Shown piece by piece: positions 26,891 to 33,708 of a DNA stretch of 64,000 nucleotides. The translations under genes and the position numbers were made by a program. The notes under the pieces are model-generated. The model had not been told where the DNA came from and did not search any database. It saw only the letters and a list, made by a program, of their open reading frames with translations. The stretch lies in the NCBI GenBank assembly GCA_029262635.1, contig JAJCZA010000018.1:1-64000 (forward strand), written 5' to 3'. Each line of letters starts with the position of its first letter. The stretch's first letter is position 1. Origin of the DNA: Vampirovibrionales bacterium. GTDB taxonomy: Bacteria; Cyanobacteriota; Vampirovibrionia; Vampirovibrionales; Vampirovibrionaceae.

Positions 26891-26910
26891 TATCGAAATA
26901 ATATTCGATA
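26891..26910 (+). promoter_or_regulatory. candidate LexA operator (SOS box)
   Basis: Inverted repeat TATCGAA-6nt-TTCGATA. An additional TTCGATA half-site lies at about 26919-26925. It sits at about +3 to +22 relative to the predicted lexA start, where a repressor would block its own gene. The core differs from the E. coli, Bacillus and cyanobacterial LexA boxes, so it would be a lineage-specific variant. Inference. Confidence 0.5.
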
Positions 26911-27004
26911 ACTAAAATTTTCGATAAAGTAATTCTATTAGTCAATTTTTAAAATACTATTCCATAAGTTTGTATAAGCCTATTAAAAGAAAGTTTGATT
27001 CCTA

Positions 27005-27622
27005 ATGACCAGTAGTCTCGATATTGAAACCCTACCTCCTAAACAGCGGCATGTGCTGGAATCTATTCTGGCGTTTATTGAAGAGAACGCTTACCCGCCT
27101 TCGATTCAGCAGTTGTGCGATCTTTGTGGTGTTAGTTCGACATCTACGATTCACCATCACATTAGCGCACTTAAGCGAAAAGGCTTTATTCACTGGAATC
27201 CAGCGGAGAAACGAGCGATCAGTATTAATACTGAATTTCTATCACCGAAAGGTGAGCTTCCTGTTTTAGGAACGATTGCTGCAGGAAGCCCTCTTCAGAC
27301 AGTTACCGATACGGTCGAAACACTTAATTTGAGTGAAGATCTTTGCCCAACTGGCTGTTATGCCCTTCGGGTCCGTGGCGAAAGTATGATTGAGGATCAC
27401 ATTATGGATGGCGATATTGTTATTATTAACCCCAAAAGTAGGGTTAGAGATGGTGATGTGGTGGTCGCTCTGGTAGATAGCGAAACCGCTACCCTTAAAC
27501 GGATTTATCGAGAAAGCAATGGTGTTCGTCTTCAACCGGCCAATGCCTCTATGGACCCAATCTTTGCTACCGACGTCCAAGTTCAGGGCAAGGTCGAAGC
27601 CATTATCCGGCAAAATATTTAA
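27005..27622 (+). CDS. lexA: LexA repressor, SOS response regulator
   Basis: 205 aa. The N-terminal winged helix (residues 10-70, with SIQQLCDLCGVSSTSTIHHHISALKRKGFI as the recognition region) binds SOS operators. The C-terminal S24 domain self-cleaves when RecA filaments form. The cleavage bond A93-G94 (GTIAAGSPL), the nucleophile S127 (RGESM) and the general base K165 (TATLKRIY) are all present, so it should be an active auto-protease. Recognition-helix residues differ from both E. coli and Bacillus types. A promoter and inverted-repeat operator sit just upstream, consistent with autoregulation. Confidence 0.95.
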   Translation: MTSSLDIETLPPKQRHVLESILAFIEENAYPPSIQQLCDLCGVSSTSTIHHHISALKRKGFIHWNPAEKRAISINTEFLSPKGELPVLGTIAAGSPLQTVTDTVETLNLSEDLCPTGCYALRVRGESMIEDHIMDGDIVIINPKSRVRDGDVVVALVDSETATLKRIYRESNGVRLQPANASMDPIFATDVQVQGKVEAIIRQNI

Positions 27623-27763
27623 TAAAACACCCCTTTCACCCCAGTTCAATTTTAGTCTCTATTCTTTTAAATCTCTCACATTATTCAAGTAAGTTAGAAA
27701 ACAGAAATCGAAACACATTGTTTTAAGTCTGATGGTTAGTCTATCCAACAGGAGAAATTACTT

Positions 27764-27937
27764 ATGTCTATTCAACCAACCCTCCAATTTCCTAGATCAA
27801 CCGGTCCATTTCTTAAACTACAACTTCAACGTCCTTACATTAAAAAACGAAAAGAAAACAGATTTCGTCAATTTGTTGTCAGTATGATTCGAAACACATC
27901 GGCGACTTTACTCTTGGTTTTGCCTCATGTTGTTTAA
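27764..27937 (+). CDS. 57-aa small protein downstream of lexA
   Basis: ATG at 27764 is preceded by CAGGAGAAA about 8 nt upstream, and a rho-independent terminator follows at 28035. The product has a basic middle (PYIKKRKENRFRQ) and a hydrophobic C-terminal stretch (SATLLLVLPHVV), so it may associate with the membrane. No family is recognised. It lies 141 nt after lexA with no clear terminator between, so it may share the lexA transcript and be DNA-damage inducible, like the small membrane peptides some SOS regulons contain. That link is inference. Confidence 0.5.
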   Translation: MSIQPTLQFPRSTGPFLKLQLQRPYIKKRKENRFRQFVVSMIRNTSATLLLVLPHVV

Positions 27938-28034
27938 ATTATGTTTATAAATATGCCAAGTTAACTCTACGAACAAAATAAAAGCGATAAATAACCGACT
28001 CACATACGACCCTCGTTATTCCACAAATCAACAG

Positions 28035-28064
28035 GAGGCAATTTATTTGCCTCTTTTTCTTTTA
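28035..28064 (+). terminator. rho-independent terminator after the 57-aa gene
   Basis: GAGGCAA, 5-nt loop, TTGCCTC, then TTTTTCTTTT. Ends the lexA/small-gene transcript ahead of rlmN. Confidence 0.8.
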
Positions 28065-28169
28065 ATTCATGCAAGAATAATTTGACTGGAAATAAGAGAT
28101 CTTTTCTTTTTACTCTCTATCTGCGTTTACGTTATATTTGATAGATACAAAACAGGAATTCTTTTTACT

Positions 28170-29237
28170 ATGAGCTGTTCTCCTTCTTTAGCACCCATCG
28201 AGGTACTTGATTCCCTCGCCGGAAAAACCCTGGGTGAGCTTCAAGCACTTGTAGCCGATATGGGTGAACCGGTATTTAGAGCACAGCAACTCCATCACTG
28301 GATTTACGTAAAAAACGCACGAACTTTTGATGAAATGACCAATTTAGCCAAGTCGTTTCGAGAAAAATTGGCGCAACACTTTACTATCGGACACTTGGAA
28401 TTGGCAGAAAAGCAAATCAGCTCCGATGGCACCCGGAAGTATCTGTTCCGACTTTCAGACGGACAGCTCATTGAATCGGTGCTGATGCATTTTAAAGACC
28501 GGGACGGTTATAGTATTTGTATTAGCTCTCAAGTGGGCTGTGCGGTAGATTGCTCGTTTTGCGCTACCGGGAAACTTGGATTTAAACGAAACTTGACGGT
28601 TCCCGAAATTGTGGACCAATACCTTTATGTTCAGGCTGATCTTGGTAAAGAGGTTCGAAATATTGTATTTATGGGGCAAGGTGAACCTTTGCTGAATTAC
28701 GACAACCTACTTGCCGCTATTCGCCTTCTGAATCAATCCGCAGAAGTTGGTATGCGACACATTACCATATCAACCTCCGGCATTATCCCCCGGATTAGTC
28801 AACTGGCACAGGAAAAACTCCAATTGGTTCTTGCTGTCTCCCTCCATGCTCCAGATAATGATACCCGAAATCAGTTTATGCCCATCAATAAAAAATGGCC
28901 AGTAGAACAGCTTATCCAAAGCCTTCAAGACTATATCCGCCTTTGTGGACGTCGGATTACTATTGAGTATATTCTATTGGCGGGGATTAATGACTCCCGA
29001 GAACACGCCCATCGTTTAGGTCAGCTCACTCAGTCGCTTAAATGCAATATTAACCTGATTCCTTATAACCCTATTGGGCAGGACTATGATTTTAAGCGGC
29101 CTTCGCTAGAAACCATTGAAGCGTTTAAAAGCCGGCTAAGCCGTTATGGGAAAAAGGTGACCCTGCGTATGGAGCGAGGAACAGATATTGACGCGGCCTG
29201 CGGTCAACTGGCGAATCAGGCGAGCCTAAACAGGTAA
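28170..29237 (+). CDS. rlmN: 23S rRNA (A2503-C2)/tRNA (A37-C2) methyltransferase RlmN
   Basis: 355 aa radical-SAM enzyme that methylates C2 of A2503 in 23S rRNA and A37 in some tRNAs, tuning translation accuracy. The 4Fe-4S cluster motif C-x3-C-x2-C is at C124, C128 and C131 (GCAVDCSFCATGK). IVFMGQGEPLLNYDNL is the GEP-type SAM-binding block. The catalytic C-terminal Cys is in DAACGQLA. The N-terminal helical accessory domain (EPVFRAQQLHHWIYVKNARTF) is intact. Length is normal. It starts about 100 nt after the terminator at 28035 and is a single-gene unit. Confidence 0.96.
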   Translation: MSCSPSLAPIEVLDSLAGKTLGELQALVADMGEPVFRAQQLHHWIYVKNARTFDEMTNLAKSFREKLAQHFTIGHLELAEKQISSDGTRKYLFRLSDGQLIESVLMHFKDRDGYSICISSQVGCAVDCSFCATGKLGFKRNLTVPEIVDQYLYVQADLGKEVRNIVFMGQGEPLLNYDNLLAAIRLLNQSAEVGMRHITISTSGIIPRISQLAQEKLQLVLAVSLHAPDNDTRNQFMPINKKWPVEQLIQSLQDYIRLCGRRITIEYILLAGINDSREHAHRLGQLTQSLKCNINLIPYNPIGQDYDFKRPSLETIEAFKSRLSRYGKKVTLRMERGTDIDAACGQLANQASLNR

Positions 29238-29251
29238 AAACATTACAAAAC

Positions 29252-29279
29252 GTTACTTTTACGGTAACCTATTTTTTCT
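29252..29279 (+). terminator. probable terminator after rlmN
   Basis: GTTAC, 7-nt loop, GTAAC, then CTATTTTTTCT. The stem is short, so confidence is moderate. Confidence 0.4.
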
Positions 29280-29309
29280 CCTCCTTCCTTCTATTGTCAG
29301 TCAGGATTT

Positions 29310-29350
29310 CAGTCGATCGACTGGACAAACTCATGGCTTTATCCTAGAAT
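29310..29350 (+). promoter_or_regulatory. promoter with adjacent 14-bp palindrome
   Basis: TGGACA (29322-29327), exactly 17 nt, TAGAAT (29345-29350): five of six consensus matches in each hexamer. The perfect palindrome CAGTCGATCGACTG (29310-29323) touches the -35 box and is a good operator or activator site. TGTCAC is repeated at 29351-29356 and 29362-29367 around the predicted start site. Confidence 0.55.
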
Positions 29351-29390
29351 TGTCACTGAAATGTCACGAAAACCTTGAGGGGGGTTGGGT

Positions 29391-29540
29391 ATGATGAGGG
29401 TCTCTTTTTTAGAGAGTCGGTTATTAAAACCGGTCGGTATATTTCTTATTCCTTTTGGAACATTTAGGCAATCTGGCATTATGTTTGGTGTTAATACCCA
29501 CATATCCCCTAGCATCCTGCTAATCCTTTTGGGAACATAA
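29391..29540 (+). CDS. 49-aa hydrophobic small protein, translationally coupled to the next gene
   Basis: ATG at 29391 is preceded by GAGGGGGG with about 6 nt spacing and a good promoter about 40 nt upstream. The peptide is hydrophobic, with LLKPVGIFLIPFG and SPSILLILLGT segments, and could span or line the membrane. Its TAA stop overlaps the ATG of the next gene (TAATG), which itself lacks a ribosome binding site. Translation of the downstream gene therefore probably depends on this one. No family is recognised. It may be a functional small membrane protein or a regulatory leader. Confidence 0.5.
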   Translation: MMRVSFLESRLLKPVGIFLIPFGTFRQSGIMFGVNTHISPSILLILLGT

Positions 29541-30610
29541 TGATCGGTATGCTTGAAAAACCAAATATTCAACCTCCTCACCTGTCCAATTTAAGGGCCA
29601 CTTCGTCTCCTGCTTTTGGTAATGCGGCGCTCAAACGAGGGGTTCAGACCACGGGAATGGACGTAATCGAACGGTTTTCCCAAAAGCTGATGGAAAACCC
29701 CAAACTGGAAAAATGGGGGGCTTTTAATCCCAAACTGTGGAACTTGTCACTTCAAGACTGGTCTGCTCGGGTTTCGACCCTTTTTGCTTTCTATACCCCG
29801 CAAACGATTCTGGCCTTTACAGAGGAGAAACATAAGTGGGAGACTTTGGGGAGAAATCTTCTGAACTGGACGGGTACGATCGGTATAGTAGCTCTCTGTA
29901 AACATGATAAATACGGTATTAATGCCTTGTTTAACCCGTTTCTCAAACCTCGGGAAAATCTTTCTGAAACGGTTAAAGAAGTTACCGGCAAGCTTGAAAA
30001 CGCCGTAAAAGACTCAAGGACATTAGAACCTATAGTAAAAGAATCAGTGACCAGACTGAGAGCTTCCATAACATTTTTAGGAAAATGGGTTAACAGTAAA
30101 CGGTTCAAACCGGAGTTTTTCGATTTTCTCTCTGAGAAAGCCTATATTAACTTAGCAAACTGGACGGAACTGGACGAAAACCACTTTGACGAGATGAAAA
30201 ATATTTGGAAAGAGTTAGAGGCACAAAAAGTGAAAGCTGGGTTGACTGAATCGGAAAAATACATTCATGAAGCCATCCCGAAAGCAATGAACCGCATTAG
30301 TTCCTTTAAGTTTGCGGCTATCGGCCTTTCAACGGCCGCTTTGGCCTTTTTTATCGGTAAAGTGGTGATGGATTTGGTCTATCAATTTATCGCGCCGTTT
30401 GATCATGATTTTGATGCTGAAAAATATGCGAACTTAGGCAGAGGTAAAAAAGATAAAACCCTTCAAACACTTAATCTACCGTCGCCCTCTCGTCTTCCCT
30501 CTCGCCTTGCCCGAAGCCAAGAAAATGACCCCTTTACAGTCCCACCCCTCCAATATGTGACTCCGTTTCAACCCTTTAACCCGGCTTATGAAGGGGAGAG
30601 GCGTCCATGA
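29540..30610 (+). CDS. hypothetical membrane-associated protein with PxFG motif
   Basis: 356 aa, not recognised. P-A-F-G lies at residues 24-27. A weakly hydrophobic stretch occurs near 112-125 (WTGTIGIVALC), then a long charged helical region that could be coiled coil (ENLSETVKEVTGKLENAVKD). A clear membrane helix lies near 255-285 (FAAIGLSTAALAFFIGKVVMDLVYQFIAPF), and the last 70 residues are Pro-rich. The start has no Shine-Dalgarno but overlaps the stop of the 49-aa ORF; an internal ATG at residue 4 is an alternative. The stop overlaps the next start by ATGA, so this is the middle gene of a tightly coupled trio. Confidence 0.65.
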   Translation: MIGMLEKPNIQPPHLSNLRATSSPAFGNAALKRGVQTTGMDVIERFSQKLMENPKLEKWGAFNPKLWNLSLQDWSARVSTLFAFYTPQTILAFTEEKHKWETLGRNLLNWTGTIGIVALCKHDKYGINALFNPFLKPRENLSETVKEVTGKLENAVKDSRTLEPIVKESVTRLRASITFLGKWVNSKRFKPEFFDFLSEKAYINLANWTELDENHFDEMKNIWKELEAQKVKAGLTESEKYIHEAIPKAMNRISSFKFAAIGLSTAALAFFIGKVVMDLVYQFIAPFDHDFDAEKYANLGRGKKDKTLQTLNLPSPSRLPSRLARSQENDPFTVPPLQYVTPFQPFNPAYEGERRP

Positions 30611-31716
30611 ATTTTTTAACGCTAAATACCATTGCTCAAAATACGTTTCCCCATACTTCAAACATTGGCTATCAGGTTCGAGGAGCTTATCGAATTGAAA
30701 CCGCTATTCCGGAAGATCGAAAAATTGGTTATTGGTACCGGGACATGCTTGTTCCTCTTTTCGCCACTTATGGAATTGATTTAAGTATCCGTTTAGCCAA
30801 CTATTTACTGGCTTTTCCGGCCTACATACGGGCTTTAGGATTAGACAAACTGACCAAAGACAAAAATAGGGCTGAGTCCGTTAAAAATTACAATTACAAA
30901 GATTTTAACAGCCCGGGTGTTCTGCAAAGCCTTCGAGAACGGGTTCTTAATGCCTCAAAAGGGGGAAGTTACAGACGCATCCCAAAACTCTTCGAAGAAG
31001 TGGATATACCGAAAATGTCCGAACCCGAGAAAAAAGAGGCAAAAACCTTTTTAAATCACTTGAAACGGCAATTAAATTATTCTCAATATATTGATGATGT
31101 ATTGGTTCCCGCCAAAGAACTATCCCAAGAAGAAGGCGAGCTTCTCAAGAGAACGCTGACCGAAAGAGCCAAAAAGGCAACGGAAGAAGTAGCCCATAAA
31201 CTCCCACAAAAACTAAAGTTTCACCTGGAAGAGGCACTGAAAAACGATGCCGTGGTCAAACAATTGAAACATGTGAAAAGCATTAATTTTTTCCCTCAAA
31301 TGGCTGGAAACTTGCTTTATAGTTTCGTCATTCTCGGTGTTCTTACCAGTATCATTGATGTTAAAAAAATACAGCCCTGGCAAAGTAAACTGGTTGAACA
31401 AGGCTATGATTCGAATATTATTATGAAGCCGGCCTATCTTAGTTTTATCCCGGCTATTGGGGCTTTCGCCCTGGCTCATAAGAGTAAGGCGCTAAAAAAG
31501 CTAGGTTATATGACTCATTTCAATCTGACATGGCTCTCGGCATTAGCTGTCTATACAGCCAGCGCTTTTCTTTGGACATTTTCTCGGATTAAGCGAACTG
31601 AGCCACAGCCGCCTTTAAAGGTACAGCCTAAGGTGGCTATTCCTCAAGGGTTTAAGGAACTTCCGTTGAGCCGACCTAATCGGTTTAGTGCCTTCTCTGC
31701 CACGATGACTCGCTAG
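30607..31716 (+). CDS. hypothetical multi-helix membrane protein, partner of the preceding gene
   Basis: 369 aa, not recognised. Hydrophobic segments occur near residues 45-75 (DMLVPLFATYGIDLSIRLANYLLAFPAYI), 235-255 (MAGNLLYSFVILGVLTSII), 280-297 (AYLSFIPAIGAFALAH) and 307-328 (HFNLTWLSALAVYTASAFLWTF). A charged helical region with EEGELLKRTLTERAKKATEEVAHK lies between the first two. The C-terminus is Pro-rich and basic. The gene starts inside the stop of its neighbour (ATGA), indicating fixed stoichiometry and probably a membrane complex. No transport or enzyme motif is visible. Confidence 0.65.
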   Translation: MNFLTLNTIAQNTFPHTSNIGYQVRGAYRIETAIPEDRKIGYWYRDMLVPLFATYGIDLSIRLANYLLAFPAYIRALGLDKLTKDKNRAESVKNYNYKDFNSPGVLQSLRERVLNASKGGSYRRIPKLFEEVDIPKMSEPEKKEAKTFLNHLKRQLNYSQYIDDVLVPAKELSQEEGELLKRTLTERAKKATEEVAHKLPQKLKFHLEEALKNDAVVKQLKHVKSINFFPQMAGNLLYSFVILGVLTSIIDVKKIQPWQSKLVEQGYDSNIIMKPAYLSFIPAIGAFALAHKSKALKKLGYMTHFNLTWLSALAVYTASAFLWTFSRIKRTEPQPPLKVQPKVAIPQGFKELPLSRPNRFSAFSATMTR

Positions 31717-31984
31717 CCCGTTTAACTCTAGGATTTGCCTTTTCATTCTAACCATGCCTAACCGGACGGGTCCTAGAGCAATTTTCGGTTGTGAATACTG
31801 ACTTTTTATGAAAGTTGTTTAAGCTCTGAGTAAAAGTCACGGTTTATAAGCTTTGAGTAAAGAAGCTTTTAGAGATTTAGATTAATGAAACTGAATCCTG
31901 TTATCTCTCCTCTAAACAGTTGAATAATCAGGGTTTGGATTAAAGTCCCCTCTTTATACGTCGAAATAATGAAGGAGGAAACCT
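31717..31984 (+). promoter_or_regulatory. upstream region of the coiled-coil operon with a direct repeat
   Basis: AAGCTCTGAGTAAA (31821-31834) and AAGCTTTGAGTAAA (31848-31861) differ at one base and are 27 bp apart, a candidate tandem regulator site. No perfect -35/-10 pair was found. The rest is AT-rich with no gene seen. Confidence 0.35.
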
Positions 31985-32020
31985 GTGTGTCTCTTTTTTA
32001 AGTTCTTTAAGGAGGTTTAA
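31985..32020 (+). CDS. possible 11-aa leader peptide of the coiled-coil operon
   Basis: GTG at 31985 follows AAGGAGGA with 5-nt spacing, among the strongest ribosome binding sites in the window. The frame encodes MCLFFKFFKEV and stops at 32020, five bases before the next start. The AAGGAGG of the next gene (32009-32015) lies inside this mini-frame, so ribosomes translating it would mask or unmask that site. Four Phe codons in nine suggest possible Phe-dependent attenuation. It could still be chance. Confidence 0.35.
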   Translation: MCLFFKFFKEV

Positions 32021-32025
32021 ACCCC

Positions 32026-32355
32026 ATGGGTTTAGCTGCTAGCCAATCTCGATTTTTAATGTTGACCGCCCGAAAAAGTGATTTGGAATTAACCGGTCAG
32101 CAAATTAACCAATCTCGTTTGCAATTGGCCAATGTGACCAATGACCTTTTCAATGTAGCCTCTACTTTGGATCCCGATGCAGACGAAGCGATTCAAATTC
32201 AACTGCGAATCAACAGCTTGCAAGAGCTGGATCAAGCACTTGAGCTTCAACTCCGTCGTGTCGATACTCAGCAACAAGCTGTTGCTACCGAGATTGACGC
32301 CGTTCGAAAAATTATTGATAAGAATATTGATCTGACCTTTAAAACGTTCGCTTGA
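32026..32355 (+). CDS. small coiled-coil protein with MGLAASQ-type N-terminus
   Basis: 109 aa, almost entirely helical. The opening MGLAASQSRFLMLTARKSDLELTGQQINQ follows a pattern (G-x-AASQ-x-R-x-L-x-x-T-x-R) that I have seen at the start of small uncharacterised proteins in several bacterial groups. The remainder is heptad-like, with many Gln and Leu. There is no signal peptide, membrane helix or enzymatic motif. AAGGAGG lies 10 nt upstream. It is the first full-size gene of a three-gene operon with the Ala/Gly-rich protein and a second coiled-coil protein. A structural or chaperone role is conceivable; function unknown. Confidence 0.7.
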   Translation: MGLAASQSRFLMLTARKSDLELTGQQINQSRLQLANVTNDLFNVASTLDPDADEAIQIQLRINSLQELDQALELQLRRVDTQQQAVATEIDAVRKIIDKNIDLTFKTFA

Positions 32356-32398
32356 TAAACGATAAATGACCCCAAGCACTTAAATATTGAGGATTCCC

Positions 32399-33316
32399 AT
32401 GAGTTATAAGCATGATTCTGAACTGGTTATCTTGAATAAATATGGTAAAGCCAGCCATGCGGCTAAGGCTGAACTGTTTGAAACCTATGATCGTATTCGG
32501 GACTTAACTGTATCTGGGCCAGCATTAGGCGGAAGCGGGAACGGAAAATTTTTCAGCTTTTTTATGAACCTGGCACGAACCTTTAGCTCTTCTGCTTTTG
32601 CGCCGACGTTTGGAAATGAATCCATTAATATTCCGGGTACCAATTTCTTTAGTCCGGTCACTGGCGGAACAGGAATTGTGCCGGGTGGTCAAGCCGCCTT
32701 TGGCTTAGCACCTTTTTCTCAATTTGGTGGTGGTCCAGCGGCTGGTAGTGCGGCCCCCGTCGGCTTTCTGGCAGGTGGTGCGGCTCCCTTGAGTACTAGC
32801 GCCTCGCCATTATCCTTAATGTCATCTTTTGGTGTTGGCTCAGATTTTACAAGTGGTCTCGGCATTAATGGCATTGGCGATAATGGGTTCCCTATTGAAA
32901 CCCTCGGCGGTGGAATTTTAGCTGGTGGTGCCAGTGGAATCGGAACGGCCGCAGCAGCAGGAGGGTTAGCCGCTGGAACGGCCGCCGGTGCAGGCTTTGG
33001 TAGGAATTGGGTTCTCCCTGCCGCTGGTATCGTTAGTGGAATTGGCGGCGTACTGACAACGCTAGGACCATTTTTTGGGCCTTTTGGAACAGCCGCAGCG
33101 GCTGGTGGAGCCGTTGTTAACGGGGCGGCAGGAGCCGTTCTCCAATCATTCCAGCATGTATCTAATCGGATTCTGGTAAATGCCGATACGATTTTAGCGA
33201 ACAAGGTAAAAAATTTAGAAACCACAGTCAAGCAGTTGGATGCTCAACAGAATATTATTAAAAAGCTCTTGAAAGAATCGGTAGACGGCGATAAAAAAGC
33301 TTTGGATAATCTCTAG
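32399..33316 (+). CDS. Ala/Gly-rich hydrophobic hypothetical protein
   Basis: 305 aa. ATG at 32399 with GAGGAT 5 nt upstream is preferred over an in-frame TTG at 32387. Residues 1-65 are mixed and include P-T-F-G at 69-72. Residues 90-255 are dominated by Gly/Ala with hydrophobic stretches (GGILAGGASGIGTAAAAGGL, WVLPAAGIVSGIGGVLTTLGPFFGPFG). The final 55 residues are a coiled coil (ILANKVKNLETTVKQLDAQQNIIKK). The mix of hydrophobic core plus coiled coil recalls pore-forming or translocator proteins, but no family match is claimed. The codon-rich Gly/Ala tract produces long spurious antisense frames. Confidence 0.65.
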   Translation: MSYKHDSELVILNKYGKASHAAKAELFETYDRIRDLTVSGPALGGSGNGKFFSFFMNLARTFSSSAFAPTFGNESINIPGTNFFSPVTGGTGIVPGGQAAFGLAPFSQFGGGPAAGSAAPVGFLAGGAAPLSTSASPLSLMSSFGVGSDFTSGLGINGIGDNGFPIETLGGGILAGGASGIGTAAAAGGLAAGTAAGAGFGRNWVLPAAGIVSGIGGVLTTLGPFFGPFGTAAAAGGAVVNGAAGAVLQSFQHVSNRILVNADTILANKVKNLETTVKQLDAQQNIIKKLLKESVDGDKKALDNL

Positions 33317-33326
33317 AGAGGTCTGG

Positions 33327-33587
33327 ATGAAAAAACTTAAAAAAACTCCTGATACCTTATTGAATACAACATTCGTAACGGCTTCCGTTCAGGGCAAAAA
33401 TTGGGTAACCGAGTTTTTTGATGAAATGATTCGAAATGTCAAAAACCTTTTCTTTTTACGAAAAAATATGCAAGCCGCTACCTCTCGGCTAAAAGAATTA
33501 GAAGGACGAGTAAAACAAATGGAATCCTTCATGGAACAGAATGACACAAATCCTTCGATTGGTAAGCGTATTGACAAAAAACGATAA
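33327..33587 (+). CDS. 86-aa coiled-coil hypothetical protein
   Basis: It starts 10 nt after the Ala/Gly-rich gene with GAGAGG just upstream. The basic N-terminus is followed by a predicted amphipathic coiled coil (NMQAATSRLKELEGRVKQMESFMEQ) and a basic tail (KRIDKKR). No function is recognised. It is the last gene of the three-gene operon. Its coiled coil could pair with the C-terminal coil of the preceding protein, which is inference. Confidence 0.6.
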   Translation: MKKLKKTPDTLLNTTFVTASVQGKNWVTEFFDEMIRNVKNLFFLRKNMQAATSRLKELEGRVKQMESFMEQNDTNPSIGKRIDKKR

Positions 33588-33612
33588 AGCATTAGAGGTG
33601 AAAAAATCAGGC

Positions 33613-33646
33613 CAAACAAAAAGCCCTTTCCGATGTGGATAAGGGC
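33613..33646 (-). terminator. rho-independent terminator of the repeat-protein gene
   Basis: GCCCTT (33623-33628) and AAGGGC (33641-33646) with a 12-nt loop. On the minus strand the stem is followed by TTTTTGTTT. It lies between convergent genes and serves the minus-strand gene ending at 33709. Confidence 0.6.
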
Positions 33647-33708
33647 ATGGGTGTGGGATGGAGGTAGGTAGGTAAAAATTATATGGCTTGCTCTCCGGCC
33701 ATGGAAAT

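Larger units (their letters stand above)
26656..27004. other. divergent korA / lexA regulatory region
   Basis: 349 AT-rich bases. The right-hand part holds the lexA promoter and candidate operator, listed separately. The left part, toward korA, shows no convincing -35/-10 pair and no small ORF with a ribosome binding site. Confidence 0.4.

Noticed and set aside
29350-29367. TTGTCAC-4nt-ATGTCAC, similar to a PhoB box
   Set aside because: It lies downstream of the better-supported -10 element instead of at -35, and no pho genes are linked; kept only as a possible regulator site.
32719-33231. 170-aa Pro/Ala-rich frame antisense to the Ala/Gly-rich protein
   Set aside because: It is the mirror of a GC-rich Gly/Ala codon tract; the sense gene has the ribosome site and operon context.
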